Shown: positions 26,857 through 38,190 of the stretch, one piece after another
Layout: each line of letters begins with the position of its first letter
Position numbering within the stretch: the first letter of the stretch is position 1
From: Hyphomicrobiales bacterium
GTDB taxonomy: Bacteria; Pseudomonadota; Alphaproteobacteria; Rhizobiales; Rhizobiaceae
Assembly (NCBI GenBank): GCA_900467745.1
Contig: UBQW01000016.1
Span: forward strand, 124,001-188,000
Length of the DNA stretch: 64,000 nucleotides
Reading direction: 5' to 3'
Notes under the pieces: generated by a model
The model's input: only the letters and a program-made list of their open reading frames with translations
Database searches by the model: none
What the model was told of the DNA's origin: nothing
Program-made: the position numbers and the translations under genes

Positions 26857-26886
26857 TGTCAATCACTGGTCGACAAATGTCAATCA
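26857..26886. promoter_or_regulatory. Direct repeats upstream of the C4-polyol operon
   Basis: TGTCAATCA occurs at 26857-26865 and again at 26878-26886, 21 bases apart (two helical turns), about 80-110 bases before the first gene of the operon. On the minus strand both read TGATTGACA, and each includes TTGACA, a possible -35 element. Paired sites on one helix face are what a SorC-type regulator could use; the link to the SorC-DhaK fusion is inference. Confidence 0.4.
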
Positions 26887-27361
26887 TGTAAATTGCCGAC
26901 TCACGAATTGCTTGTGGCCTTTGCTCTTCGTGCGCGGATTAATGATGGCTGGAGGACGAAAAACGGCCATCGTGCAAAGGAACGCCTTACCCGAGATGAC
27001 TAGGTCACTTTCAGATTGCGTGAATGGAGAAACGTTGATGCAGTCATTTGGGCTTTATGCGGGCTGCAAGGGCAGCCGCAACCTCACTGCATTATCTAGG
27101 GGTGGCCCCGCAGTTGGTGCCAGGTATCACCCTACTTGGAATCACAGTGCGAAGACAGTTCTAGTGTCCGGTGTTGAACACCGCCGGCGCCAATCGACAG
27201 CGGCGAATGCCACGGTGAACATTGTTCCTCACCACTGTGACATCCCGCCGACCAGATGTTCGTTGGGCGCAAGCTTGCCACCTACGGGGCCCTGTAGGCA
27301 ACGTCTGCAGAGGAAGTCGTCGTTCCGCAATCAGAATAACGGCCCTTCAGAACCAAGTCTT
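26887..27361. other. Intergenic stretch without recognisable gene
   Basis: Between the C4-polyol operon promoter and the end of the dihydropyrimidinase gene there is no convincing coding frame: a plus-strand open frame crosses it but runs on antisense through the dihydropyrimidinase. An imperfect hairpin near 27275-27301 (CCTAC paired with GTAGG, with outer TTG/CAA) could end transcription of the dihydropyrimidinase operon. Nothing else was seen. Confidence 0.55.
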
Positions 27362-28771
27362 TTAGGTCGCTTCTGCTTGCAGGACGCGATTTCTTTGCAG
27401 GTAGCGGCCTTGCTTCACGCTGCTCTGGATCTCGCTGTCGCGAACTATTGGCCTGCCGCGCAGCATGGTAAGAACAGGCCAACCCAAAACTTCCAGCCCC
27501 TCGTAAGGTGTATAGTCAGCTCCGTGGTGTAGGATATCGTTGGTTACTGTCACTTGCTTCAAGGGATCCCAGAGCGTGATATCGGCGTCTGAACCGATCG
27601 CGATTGTCCCCTTTTGCGGATAGAGGCCATATTGCTTGGCATGGTTCGTCGATGACAGCGCAACAAAGCGGTTGATGTCGATGCGGCCTTTGCTGACGCC
27701 TTCTGAAAAGAGAACGGGGAGCCGCGTTTCGACGCCTGGGATGCCATTCGGAATCCAGCGAAAATGCCGCTTGCCTTTCTCGTTCAGCTTGCCGCTGTCA
27801 TCATCATAGCGAAACGGGCAGTGGTCGGACGAAAACAGCTCGAACGTGCCGTTTTGCAGGCCCTCCCAGCACGCGTCTTGACTTTCCTTGTCGCGCGGCG
27901 GCGGGGAGCAGACGAACTTCGCGCCTTCCAGTTCGGCAGCATCGAGATCATCGGCGGTCAGGAGGAGATACTGTGGGCAAGTTTCCCCGGCTACCTTGCT
28001 GCCCCGCCTGCGAGCCCGCTCGATTTCTTCCATCGCCTGCCGGTTCGAGACATGAACGATGACGATCGATGTGCCTACGATTTCGGCGAGAGAAAGAGCA
28101 CGATGGGTCGCCTCGCGTTCGGCGGCAACCGGCCGGCTCAGCGCATGGAACTTCGGGGCAAGTTCACCATTCCTTTCGTGCTTTCCGATCAGGTATCGGA
28201 TCGCATCTTCGTTCTCGCAATGAACCATGACGAGGGCACCTGATTGTCTGGCGCTATCAAGCGTGTCGAGGATCTGGTCGTCGCGCAGGCGAAGGTTCTC
28301 ATAGGTCATGAAAACCTTGATCGATGTGTATCCATCCTCAACGAGCGCCGGCAGCTCCTGACCAAGCACGTAGGATGTAGGATCAGTCACGACCAGATGA
28401 AACGAGACGTCGATATGGCACTCGCCCTCGGCCTTCGCATGGTAGGCCTTAAGTGATTCACGAAGCGTCGCGCCCTTCTCCTGCATGCAGAATGTAAGAA
28501 CCGTCGTGTTGCCGCCGAAGGCCGCCGATAGCGTGCCACTCGCAAAGTCGTCGGCCATGACGATGCCGTCGCCGGATGGTTGGGCGAGATGGACATGGCT
28601 GTCGATCCCGCCCGGCATCACATACAGGCCCGAGGCGTCGATGATTTCGTCCGCGCCATCAAGAGACGCTGCAAGCGCCACGATTTTCCCGTCGCAAATG
28701 CCGACATCGCTTCGAAACGTATCGCTGGCGGTGACGACGGTGCCATCCTTGATGATCGTGTCGAAATGCAT
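27362..28771 (-). CDS. Dihydropyrimidinase / D-hydantoinase family amidohydrolase
   Basis: A 469-residue cyclic amidohydrolase. The metal-binding DSHVHL lies near residue 57, the lysine expected to be carboxylated is in SIKVFMTYEN (about residue 150), a metal His is in IVIVHVSN, and the catalytic Asp is in LFSSDHCPF. This matches dihydropyrimidinases and hydantoinases, which open dihydropyrimidine or hydantoin rings. Its ATG overlaps the stop of the class V aminotransferase gene by one base (TAATG). It closes an operon with a polar-amino-acid transporter and no other pyrimidine-degradation gene, so the substrate may be a hydantoin-like amino-acid derivative rather than uracil. Confidence 0.9.
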   Translation of the reverse strand: MHFDTIIKDGTVVTASDTFRSDVGICDGKIVALAASLDGADEIIDASGLYVMPGGIDSHVHLAQPSGDGIVMADDFASGTLSAAFGGNTTVLTFCMQEKGATLRESLKAYHAKAEGECHIDVSFHLVVTDPTSYVLGQELPALVEDGYTSIKVFMTYENLRLRDDQILDTLDSARQSGALVMVHCENEDAIRYLIGKHERNGELAPKFHALSRPVAAEREATHRALSLAEIVGTSIVIVHVSNRQAMEEIERARRRGSKVAGETCPQYLLLTADDLDAAELEGAKFVCSPPPRDKESQDACWEGLQNGTFELFSSDHCPFRYDDDSGKLNEKGKRHFRWIPNGIPGVETRLPVLFSEGVSKGRIDINRFVALSSTNHAKQYGLYPQKGTIAIGSDADITLWDPLKQVTVTNDILHHGADYTPYEGLEVLGWPVLTMLRGRPIVRDSEIQSSVKQGRYLQRNRVLQAEAT

Positions 28772-30030
28772 TAGGCAGCGCCCCTCTTCTGGTCAGCAAG
28801 TATGATATCGAGCGCGGCGATCAGCCGGTCGACTTCACCGATAGTGTTGTAATGAACCATGGAGACGCGCACGGCGCCGTTATATTGCGGCAGGCCGACA
28901 TGGTCGCCGAGGCGGCGCGCATGAAAATCGCCAAATCGGATCGCGATCTTGTAGGCGTCCATCGCCTTGCAGATATCCTCCGAATTCCGGCCTTCCAAGA
29001 CAAAGCTTATTGTCGGAATGCGCCTGCCGTTGCGGTTGGCGGTCTCGCCAATGATGCGGCAATCGTTGCGGCTGCGCAGGTAGGACAGCAAACGCTCGGT
29101 CAGCGCATTCTCCTGAACGGTGATCGCGTCAAAGGCGGCCAGGATCAGCTCGCGCGAAGAGCCCTTCCCTCCCGCTTTCGTGCCGAGTTCGCAAAGATAG
29201 TCGACGATCCCGGTCACCGCGTAGGCAAGCTCATAATTCGGGTTGCCCGGCTCCAGCTTGCCTGGCACCTTATCGCGGCCATAGAAGAAATGGTAAAGCG
29301 GATCAAGCTCCAGCAGATGCTCGTACTTCCCGTACATCATCGCGTAATGCGGACCATAGGTCTTGTAGAAGCTGAAGACGTAGTAGTCGACGTTCATGGC
29401 CTGAACATCGACAGCGCGGTGCGGCGCATAGGCGACAGCGTCGACGCAAATCCGAGCCCCGTGGGCATGCACTACTTCGGCGATTTCGGCGATTGGGTTG
29501 ATGGCGCCCAGAATGTTGGAGACATGCGTAACGCAGACGAGTTTTGTTTTCTCGGTGAGCAGCGGCGTGAGATCGGCAATGTCGAGTTCATAGGTCGTTG
29601 CATCGAGCGGCCAGAACTTGATTATGACGCCCATGTCCCGCAAACCGTCCCAAGGGCCGATATTCGACTCATGATCAGAAATTGTCACGATGATCTCGTC
29701 GCCCGCCGAAAGCTGGCTGCGCATCGAACGCGCCAGATTTTGCAAAAGCACGGTTGTGGAGCTGCCGAAGACGATCTCTTCAGGACGCGCGGCATTGACG
29801 AGGTGCATGGCCGCGATGCGACTATCCATGAGAGCCTTCGCAGCCTGCTGCGAGACATCGTAGCTGCCGCCGATCTGAACATTCTTGTCGTATAGGAACG
29901 TGTTGATCCGCTCGACGGCGCGCTTCAAGATTTGCGAGCCGCCTGCATTGTCGAAAAACACCCAGCCACGATCAAGGCCGGGGAACTGACTCCGGACGAA
30001 ATCGATGTCGAATTGGGTTTGCGCTTCCAT
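28771..30030 (-). CDS. Class V aminotransferase, cysteine-desulfurase-like
   Basis: A 419-residue PLP enzyme of the aminotransferase class V / SufS-like fold. It starts with a family-typical FPGLDRGWVFFDNAGGSQ, has SDHESNIGPW in the active-site region, the PLP-binding Asp-Ala context ICVDAVAYAPH and the Schiff-base lysine in FSFYKTYGPH. No obvious catalytic cysteine loop of true IscS/SufS is seen, and no suf genes are near, so a lyase or transaminase acting on an imported amino acid is more likely than iron-sulfur assembly. It lies between the ATPase and dihydropyrimidinase genes in one operon. Confidence 0.85.
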   Translation of the reverse strand: MEAQTQFDIDFVRSQFPGLDRGWVFFDNAGGSQILKRAVERINTFLYDKNVQIGGSYDVSQQAAKALMDSRIAAMHLVNAARPEEIVFGSSTTVLLQNLARSMRSQLSAGDEIIVTISDHESNIGPWDGLRDMGVIIKFWPLDATTYELDIADLTPLLTEKTKLVCVTHVSNILGAINPIAEIAEVVHAHGARICVDAVAYAPHRAVDVQAMNVDYYVFSFYKTYGPHYAMMYGKYEHLLELDPLYHFFYGRDKVPGKLEPGNPNYELAYAVTGIVDYLCELGTKAGGKGSSRELILAAFDAITVQENALTERLLSYLRSRNDCRIIGETANRNGRRIPTISFVLEGRNSEDICKAMDAYKIAIRFGDFHARRLGDHVGLPQYNGAVRVSMVHYNTIGEVDRLIAALDIILADQKRGAA

Positions 30031-30060
30031 GTTGTTCCTCCGGAACCTTGTCTTTTCTTG

Positions 30061-30798
30061 TCAGTGATTGAGAACGGCGCGTAGGAAGCTTTTCGTGCGT
30101 TCCTCGCGCGGATTGTCGAAAATCTCGGCCGGGGTACCGGCCTCAACGATGCGGCCGCTATCCATGAAGATCACGCGATCCGCCACCTGCCGGGCAAATC
30201 CCATCTCGTGGGTGACGACGATCATGGTGACGCCCGTACCGGCTAGCTTGCGCATGACGTCGAGAACCTCCCCGACCATCTCGGGATCGAGTGCAGACGT
30301 TGGCTCGTCAAACAGCAGCACTCGTGGCTCCATCGCGAGCGCCCGAGCAATCGCCACGCGTTGCTGTTGGCCACCTGACAACTGCTCGGGATACTTGTCG
30401 GCCTGTTCAGTTATGCCAACGCGGGCAAGCAATTCCCTCGCCTTGCGCGCCGCCTCTCCAGGCGGCGTGCCGCGTACCCGCATTGGCGCGATCATGATGT
30501 TTTTCAGGACTGTCAGATGTGGAAAGAGATTGAATGACTGAAACACCATGCCGACTTCGGCTCGCACTTGTGCCAGATTTTTTCCACGCACAACCCTGAT
30601 GCCGTCTACTTCAATGCGGCTTTCGTCCGAGAAACTTTCGAGGTGATTGATGCATCGGATAAGAGTGGATTTACCAGAGCCTGAGGGGCCGATGACGCAC
30701 ACGACCTCACCTTCAGCGATCGAAAGGTCGATGCCGTGCAGCACCTGGAAATGGCCGTAGGATTTGTCAAGATTTTGGATGCTGACGATGGTTTTCAT
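30061..30798 (-). CDS. Polar amino acid ABC transporter ATP-binding protein (GlnQ/HisP-like)
   Basis: A 245-residue single-domain ABC ATPase with Walker [11 protein letters not shown]-loop [14 protein letters not shown], signature [15 protein letters not shown], Walker [15 protein letters not shown] and [15 protein letters not shown]. This is the exact pattern of the polar-amino-acid uptake family. Its ATG overlaps the permease stop (ATGA). It powers the transporter whose other subunits are encoded immediately upstream. Confidence 0.94.
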   Translation of the reverse strand: MKTIVSIQNLDKSYGHFQVLHGIDLSIAEGEVVCVIGPSGSGKSTLIRCINHLESFSDESRIEVDGIRVVRGKNLAQVRAEVGMVFQSFNLFPHLTVLKNIMIAPMRVRGTPPGEAARKARELLARVGITEQADKYPEQLSGGQQQRVAIARALAMEPRVLLFDEPTSALDPEMVGEVLDVMRKLAGTGVTMIVVTHEMGFARQVADRVIFMDSGRIVEAGTPAEIFDNPREERTKSFLRAVLNH

Positions 30799-31469
30799 CT
30801 CCGTCTCCCAGCACTGAAACGTTTTTCGAGGCGGGCGACGATGATGACCATCGGCCAGAGAAAGGCGATGTAGATGACAGCGGCGCCAATAAGGGGCGAC
30901 GGGTTGGCCGTCAGCGCCTGGGCTTGGGTTGCTTGTTTGAGAAGATCAGGCATTGCCACGACAGAGGCGAGCGCCGTATCCTTCATCACGTTGATGCAGT
31001 TGTTGGTGAGCGGCGGAATGACGATCTTGACTGCTTGCGGCAGAATGATCTCGGCCATCATGTGCCGATAGGAAAGGCCAAGCGCCTCCGACGCCTCAAA
31101 CTGCCCGCGCGGGATCGCCTCGATGCCGGCGCGAAAAATCTCGGCAGTGTAGGCCGTGGAGACCAACGTCAGCGCTGAAACCGCGGAAACAAAGGGCGAG
31201 AGCCGGATGCCGACGAACGGCAAGGCGTAGTAGATGACAATCAGCAGCACCAGCAGCGGAATTGAACGAAAGATATCGATGTAGATCTTGGCAATCGCTT
31301 GCGCCACGCGATGCCCATAAAGGCGTAGCAACGCGAGGATCAGGCCGCCAATCAGGCCGCCAACGATGCTGACGATGCCAAGCTCGAGCGTGATCCAGAG
31401 CCCGGAGAGCAGCAGCGGAAACGAACGCTCCAGCACCGTCAGATTAAAAAAAGTTGTGAAAATATCCAT
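30795..31469 (-). CDS. Polar amino acid ABC transporter permease (HisM/GlnP-like)
   Basis: A 224-residue inner-membrane permease with about five hydrophobic segments. The [18 protein letters not shown] segment and the coupling loop [22 protein letters not shown] identify the HisMQ/GlnP class. A single permease gene is present, so a homodimer is expected. It sits 71 bases after the binding-protein gene and overlaps the ATPase gene by four bases. Confidence 0.92.
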   Translation of the reverse strand: MDIFTTFFNLTVLERSFPLLLSGLWITLELGIVSIVGGLIGGLILALLRLYGHRVAQAIAKIYIDIFRSIPLLVLLIVIYYALPFVGIRLSPFVSAVSALTLVSTAYTAEIFRAGIEAIPRGQFEASEALGLSYRHMMAEIILPQAVKIVIPPLTNNCINVMKDTALASVVAMPDLLKQATQAQALTANPSPLIGAAVIYIAFLWPMVIIVARLEKRFSAGRRR

Positions 31470-31540
31470 TGAGAAACCGATCAGCCGTTTCGGGGCGGAT
31501 GACGGGCTAACCCGTCATCCGTGACCTTGACCATCCGGCC

Positions 31541-32335
31541 CTATTTTGCGGTGGGCATATCTGCCACCTTGACCGTCGAGGCCGAGTCTTCCGCCTTGGC
31601 GCCGAACCAGGTTTCATGCAGCTTGCCAATGAAGCCCTCTCCCTTCAGCGTCGTGATGACGTCGTTGACCTGCTTGGCCAGCGGATCACCCTTATTGAAC
31701 ATGATCGAATACTTTTCGCCGGTCGGAATTCGCTCGACGACTTTGATCTCCGGCTTGTCCTTGACGTAATACTGGAGTGCTGGAATATCGCTGATATAGC
31801 CGTCGATACGGCCTGCGGCGAGATCTAGCATCGCCGGTTGTAGGCCCTCAAACCGGCGGATTTCGCCGAGGCTATACTTTGCGGTATTGCTGGTCGCCCA
31901 CACATCCCCGGTCGAGCCCGTATCGACGCCGACGGTCTTGTCGCTCATATCTTTCAGGTCTTTTATGCCACTCGCTCCCATGACAGTTAGCGACTGATCA
32001 CTGTCATAATAGGGCTGGGCAAAACTCACAGACTCCAGGCGCTTATCGGTAATGGTGATCGACGAGATCGCCATATTGATGCGGCCCGATTGAACGGCGG
32101 AGAACAGCCCGTTGAACGGAATATTGACGAACTCCACCGACTTGTTGAGGCGCTTCGCGATCTCTGTGACGAGATCGACCTCGAAGCCAACTGTCTTCCC
32201 GGACTCGTCTTGAAACTCCCACGGGACGTTACCGATATTGGCACCAACGGACAGATCCGCGGCATGAGCGGCGGCTCCAGCCATCGCTAGCACGCCGGAA
32301 AGCATGACAGTCTTCAAAATCGAAAAACGACGCAT
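31541..32335 (-). CDS. Polar amino acid ABC transporter substrate-binding protein (SBP_bac_3)
   Basis: A 264-residue periplasmic binding protein, family 3. The signal peptide ends near AAAHAADLS. The mature domain has WEFQDESGKTVGFEVDLV and INMAISSITITDKRLESVSF, both hallmarks of the family. The Arg expected to bind an amino-acid carboxylate is in ITDKRLE. It is the first gene of a five-gene operon (binding protein, permease, ATPase, class V aminotransferase, dihydropyrimidinase) and is divergent from a GntR regulator. Confidence 0.93.
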   Translation of the reverse strand: MRRFSILKTVMLSGVLAMAGAAAHAADLSVGANIGNVPWEFQDESGKTVGFEVDLVTEIAKRLNKSVEFVNIPFNGLFSAVQSGRINMAISSITITDKRLESVSFAQPYYDSDQSLTVMGASGIKDLKDMSDKTVGVDTGSTGDVWATSNTAKYSLGEIRRFEGLQPAMLDLAAGRIDGYISDIPALQYYVKDKPEIKVVERIPTGEKYSIMFNKGDPLAKQVNDVITTLKGEGFIGKLHETWFGAKAEDSASTVKVADMPTAK

Positions 32336-32372
32336 TTTAGGTTCCCCTTGTTATGTGGCGCACATTTTTGCT

Positions 32373-32396
32373 ACTGGTCTAACCGGTCTGACCAGT
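32373..32396. promoter_or_regulatory. FadR/GntR-type operator in the amino-acid-transporter promoter
   Basis: Two abutting 9-mers, GGTCTAACC (32376-32384) and GGTCTGACC (32385-32393), lie inside a larger inverted repeat ACTGGTC (32373-32379) / GACCAGT (32390-32396). Each 9-mer fits the GGT-N3-ACC core of FadR-subfamily operators. The site is about 38-61 bases upstream of the binding-protein start and faces the divergent FadR-like regulator gene. Confidence 0.65.
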
Positions 32397-32491
32397 CACG
32401 CCAAATCAATCATGCTCTATTGTCATTTGCAAGCGACTGATGGATTTAAATGCTGAGACAACTCGGTTGCCTCGCCTTAGGCTCCGAGAGA

Positions 32492-33190
32492 ATGGAAAGA
32501 ATGCTGAACAGGACATTGGTACCGCAATCGGCGGCGCGCTTAATCCAAGACATGATTCAGAACGGTGAACTCGCCGCAGGCGATAAGATTCCGTCTCAAC
32601 GTGAGTTCTCCACGAAACTCGGCATCAGCCGCGCGTCGCTGCGCGAGGCGTTGCTGACGCTTGAAACGCTCGGCCTGATCAAGACGGAGGCCGGTCGGGG
32701 AACGTTTGTCGTTGCACGTGGAAGCGCCACGAACAGCGGGATGGCTCCATGGCGCTATTCTGACAGTTACTCCGTTTTCGATGTCTTCCAGACCCGCATC
32801 ATGCTCGAAGGCAGTATCGCAGCACTTGCTGCCGGCCGCCTCACCGGCAACCAACTGCAGGCGATGGAAGCTGCGACCAAACAGATGGAAGTTTGTTGGG
32901 CGAAGCAGGATCTTCTAGCGAACGTGGAGGCAGACCTCGAGTTTCACGCGATTATCGCGTCGGCTTGCAGCAATTCGATGATGCGTGCGCTCTATCAAGT
33001 CGTACGCGAGCAACTCACGGAGACGCAACGCCAGCCGATCCCAATCACTGAGCCTGCCCGGATGGAGGCCTCAATTGCCGAACACCGGAGGATTATTTGG
33101 GCACTACGTGAGAATGACCCAATTAGAGCCCGCCAAGAAATGGAAAGCCATGTTTTGAATACGGCACGCTGTGCGGGCCTTAATCCGTGA
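32492..33190 (+). CDS. GntR-family (FadR/FCD subfamily) transcriptional regulator
   Basis: About 232 residues. A winged helix-turn-helix (IPSQREFSTKLGISRASLRE, then LETLGLIKTEAGRGTFV) is followed by an all-helical FCD domain with the metal-ligand positions expected of FadR-type proteins (ADLEFHAIIASAC; an MESHVL helix near the end). Starts at 32450, 32492 and 32501 are all possible because ribosome sites are poor; 32492 is a compromise. It is divergent from the amino-acid-transporter operon and a GGTCTRACC pair lies between them, so local control is likely. The ligand is probably a substrate or product of the operon. Confidence 0.85.
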   Translation: MERMLNRTLVPQSAARLIQDMIQNGELAAGDKIPSQREFSTKLGISRASLREALLTLETLGLIKTEAGRGTFVVARGSATNSGMAPWRYSDSYSVFDVFQTRIMLEGSIAALAAGRLTGNQLQAMEAATKQMEVCWAKQDLLANVEADLEFHAIIASACSNSMMRALYQVVREQLTETQRQPIPITEPARMEASIAEHRRIIWALRENDPIRARQEMESHVLNTARCAGLNP

Positions 33191-34203
33191 AGCGTTGGCC
33201 CCGGGCCAAGTCCCGCCGCAAGCCGACAACAGGCGAAGAGGTTGGCCACGTTGATTGTCAGCACCCTCGACACTCGTAAAATCTGTGGAACCAAGCTCGC
33301 CACTCCCACCGCCAAAAGAAAGACAGATGTCGAAAAATGGCGACCCGTCTCCTTGGACCTGTGTTCGGTCGCGGCCCCCTTATACCAGGATCGCTTTCGA
33401 TGCGATCGCCGCTTCGAAGCACGATCCGGAAACGTACCATCAGTATCTGCAACCGGACAATATGCTGACGGCTGGAGCGGGCGGCCTCACCGCGGATATG
33501 TGGATGGTCGTTGCAGTCCTATGCAATTGATCCAGACTGCCAGGCAGCCGTAACTTCTCGGGCATTTACCAGGACCGGCCCAGTAGTAGATGTATCGCCG
33601 ATTTCGAGCGCCACATCGAAGATATCCAGGCATGGCCGCAATGAAGATCGGAGCCATGCCCCGTATAGCCGAGGTTTTTCAGAAACTAGCTCGGCACTTC
33701 GCATATAATACAGGGGATGCCGAGCTCATAATTGAAATTCGGCGGTTCGGCGTGTTGTCAGTTCCACGGCGTGAGCGATAGAAACCTTTCCTATAACTCA
33801 TAAATTCCAACGAGTTATAGAAAAGGTTCCTATCGCTCATTCCAGACGGCAACAGCTTTCGGCTGAAGTCGAGATTGAGCACAAAACGTGACCATTGCAG
33901 CGGTCAAAAAAGTCACAGCCGCGTGCGGTTCGTTGTGACCCGCCACCAACAGGCTTAGCGATGCCGCAACCAAATGAATTCTGAGGGCCTCGGTGACGCC
34001 CTATGGTTTGAGCGCCACCGGTGCCTGTGGTGACTAACCTCAAAAAACCTCTCGTGCCCGGCTCTTCCTGCCTGGTGAGGTGTTCGCCTCTAAAGCTGGA
34101 AGCGGTAGGGAGTATGGTGTTGCCTGCTCTCTTCACAAACGTCCATCGAATGTTTTGCGCTTGACGAAACCGCTTGGGCCGCAATACCCTCGTGCCATTC
34201 ACC
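33191..34203. other. Gene-poor kilobase between the FadR-like regulator and the thiC riboswitch
   Basis: No recognisable gene. A plus-strand open frame at about 33327-33530 (SKNGDPSPWTCVRSRPPY...) and broken frames after it could be debris of a lost gene, but none matches a family I know. The main feature is a large imperfect hairpin at 33773-33838, listed separately. Confidence 0.5.
33773..33838. repeat. Large imperfect inverted repeat (27-bp arms, 12-nt loop)
   Basis: The left arm 33773-33799 begins GAGCGATAG and ends CTATAACTC; the right arm 33812-33838 begins GAGTTATAG and ends CTATCGCTC. The arms match at 25 of 27 positions around a 12-nt loop. No T-run follows, so it does not look like a plain terminator. 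It could be a nested regulator site (ATAG-N9-CTAT occurs in each arm), a remnant of two mobile-element ends or a MITE-like unit. Confidence 0.7.
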
Positions 34204-36243
<2,040 letters not shown>

Positions 36244-36244
36244 G

Positions 36245-37219
36245 ATGCGCGTTCTCGTCAAGGGAGCCGGCGTCGCCGGCCTCACGGTCGCCCATGCGCT
36301 CGCCGCGCGCGGCGCCGCGGTCACGGTTTCAGATCCCAGCTGCGGATTTTCGGGTGCCGCCTCCTGGCTCGCCGGCGGCATGCTGGCGCCGTGGTGCGAG
36401 CGAGAGAGTGCCAATGAGGCCGTGTTGCGCGAGGGGCAGGATGCGCCCGACCGCTGGGAGGCGATGGTGCCGGGCGACGTCAAACGAAACGGCACGCTGG
36501 TGCTGGCACCCGCGCGCGACCAGGGGGAGCTCAAGCGCTTCGCCGGTCGCACGACGGGATATGAGTGGTTGGACGAACAGCAGATCGCGACGCTCGAGCC
36601 TTCCCTGGCCGGGCGCTTCCGGCAAGCGCTGTTTTTCCCGCGCGAAGCCCATCTTAATCCGCGCCGGGTGCTAACCAAACTGCGCGACGGGTTGATCGTA
36701 CGCGGCGTGCGCTTCATCGACATACTCCCCGACGAGCAGGACTTCGACCATATTGTCGATTGCACCGGCGCGGCGCGCATCGCAGAGACCGCCTCGCTGC
36801 GCGGCGTTCGTGGCGAGATGCTCTATCTCAGGACTGCCGAGGTCCGCCTTGAGCGCCCGGTTCGGCTTTTGCATCCGCGTATCCCGGTCTATGTCGTCCC
36901 GCGCGGCGACGGCCTCTTCATGGTCGGCGCGACGATGATCGAGACGGAGTTCGCAGGCCCGATCACCGCCCGCTCGCTGATGGAACTGTTGAACGCCGCT
37001 TACGCGCTGCACCCGGCATTCGCCGATGCGGTCGTGGTGGAAACCGGCGCCGGCATCCGCCCCGCCTTTCTAGACAACTTCCCCCGCGTCGAGCGACGCG
37101 GAAAGCTGATCTCGCTGAACGGCCTTTACCGCCACGGTTTTCTCCTGGCGCCCGCCATGGCCGCGAAAGCGGCCGACCTTGTCTTTGACCCCGATACTGC
37201 AGGAGGACACGCATCATGA
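36245..37219 (+). CDS. thiO: Glycine oxidase ThiO
   Basis: A 324-residue FAD-dependent amine oxidase that turns glycine into iminoglycine for thiazole assembly. The dinucleotide-binding start VLVKGAGVAGLTVAHALAAR is clear (with an unusual K before GAG), and a C-terminal GAGIRPAFLDN plus NGLYRHGFLLAPAMA fit the DAO family. ATG at 36245 lies one base after the thiC stop. It overlaps thiS by four bases (ATGA). Confidence 0.92.
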   Translation: MRVLVKGAGVAGLTVAHALAARGAAVTVSDPSCGFSGAASWLAGGMLAPWCERESANEAVLREGQDAPDRWEAMVPGDVKRNGTLVLAPARDQGELKRFAGRTTGYEWLDEQQIATLEPSLAGRFRQALFFPREAHLNPRRVLTKLRDGLIVRGVRFIDILPDEQDFDHIVDCTGAARIAETASLRGVRGEMLYLRTAEVRLERPVRLLHPRIPVYVVPRGDGLFMVGATMIETEFAGPITARSLMELLNAAYALHPAFADAVVVETGAGIRPAFLDNFPRVERRGKLISLNGLYRHGFLLAPAMAAKAADLVFDPDTAGGHAS

Positions 37220-37413
37220 AACTGATCGTTAATGGCGAACCCAAGGAGATTGCCGCCGTAACGCTCGAGGAATTGCTGGCGCTGATGGATTACGAAGGCG
37301 ACTGGCTGGCGACCGCCGTGAACGGTGAGCTCGTTCATCGGGAGGACCGGTCCGTGCACTCGCTGAATACTGACGACCGGATCGAGATCCTTTCGCCGAT
37401 GCAGGGAGGTTGA
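37216..37413 (+). CDS. thiS: Sulfur carrier protein ThiS
   Basis: A 65-residue ubiquitin-like protein ending in the obligatory Gly-Gly (LSPMQGG), the site of adenylation and thiocarboxylate formation. It begins KLIVNGEPKEI, typical for ThiS. It delivers sulfur to ThiG. The gene overlaps thiO (ATGA) and is followed after three bases by thiG. A ThiF adenylyltransferase is not in this operon. Confidence 0.95.
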   Translation: MKLIVNGEPKEIAAVTLEELLALMDYEGDWLATAVNGELVHREDRSVHSLNTDDRIEILSPMQGG

Positions 37414-37416
37414 CCG

Positions 37417-38190
37417 ATGCTTGACCTCTACGGAACGACGCTGCGCTCGCGCCTTCTTCTGGGCACGGCGCGCTACCCGTCACCGTCAATCATGGCCGAT
37501 GCGGTCAGCCGCTCCGGCACCGAAATTGTCACCGTCTCGCTCCGGCGTGAGACGGCGGGCGGCCGCAATGGTGGCGCCTTCTTCGACACGGTCCGCTCGC
37601 TCGGCGTCAAGGTGCTTCCCAACACTGCCGGCTGCCATGGCGTGTCCGAGGCGGTACTGACCGCGAAGATGGCGCGCGAGCTGTTTGCCACCGACTGGAT
37701 TAAGCTCGAGGTGATCGGCAACCACGACACGCTGCAGCCGGATGTCTTCGGCCTCGTCGAGGCGGCCCGCATTCTGGTCAGTGAAGGCTTTCAGGTCTTC
37801 CCCTACACGACTGACGACCTGGTCGTCGCCGAGAGGCTGCTGGAGGCCGGTTGCCAGGTGCTGATGCCATGGTGCGCACCGATCGGTAGCGCCGCCGGCC
37901 CGCTAAACCCAATGGCGCTACGCTCCATTCGCGCGCATTTCCCTGACGTGCCTCTTATTGTCGACGCCGGCATCGGCCGACCCTCGCACGCAACTGCCGT
38001 GATGGAGCTCGGCTTCGACGCCGTTCTGCTCAACACAGCGGTCGCGGGTGCTGGCGATCCTGTCTTGATGGCCGGCGCCTTTTGCGCCGCCATCGAGGCG
38101 GGCCGCAAGGCCTTCGAGGCGGGGGTGCTGGAACCGCGCGACATCGCCGTCCCATCAACGCCCGTTATCGGAAAGGCGGTATTTTCATGA
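37417..38190 (+). CDS. thiG: Thiazole synthase ThiG
   Basis: A 257-residue TIM-barrel enzyme that builds the thiazole phosphate from deoxyxylulose phosphate, iminoglycine and ThiS thiocarboxylate. [12 protein letters not shown] starts the barrel; the Schiff-base lysine lies in WIKLEVIGN (about residue 96), and MPWCAPIGS with [17 protein letters not shown] bind phosphate. It is the fourth gene of the thi operon and overlaps thiE by four bases. Confidence 0.96.
   Translation: MLDLYGTTLRSRLLLGTARYPSPSIMADAVSRSGTEIVTVSLRRETAGGRNGGAFFDTVRSLGVKVLPNTAGCHGVSEAVLTAKMARELFATDWIKLEVIGNHDTLQPDVFGLVEAARILVSEGFQVFPYTTDDLVVAERLLEAGCQVLMPWCAPIGSAAGPLNPMALRSIRAHFPDVPLIVDAGIGRPSHATAVMELGFDAVLLNTAVAGAGDPVLMAGAFCAAIEAGRKAFEAGVLEPRDIAVPSTPVIGKAVFS

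Noticed and set aside
26810..27532. A 240-codon plus-strand open frame in the gap before the dihydropyrimidinase gene
   Set aside because: No family features, no ribosome site, and its 3' third is antisense to the dihydropyrimidinase.
28771..30030. SufS/IscS cysteine desulfurase for iron-sulfur assembly
   Set aside because: No suf or isc genes are adjacent and the usual active-site cysteine loop is not evident; the operon context is catabolic.
33773..33838. OxyR-type binding site reading of the large inverted repeat
   Set aside because: The ATAG and CTAT elements are nine bases apart, not the seven expected from the OxyR consensus I recall.
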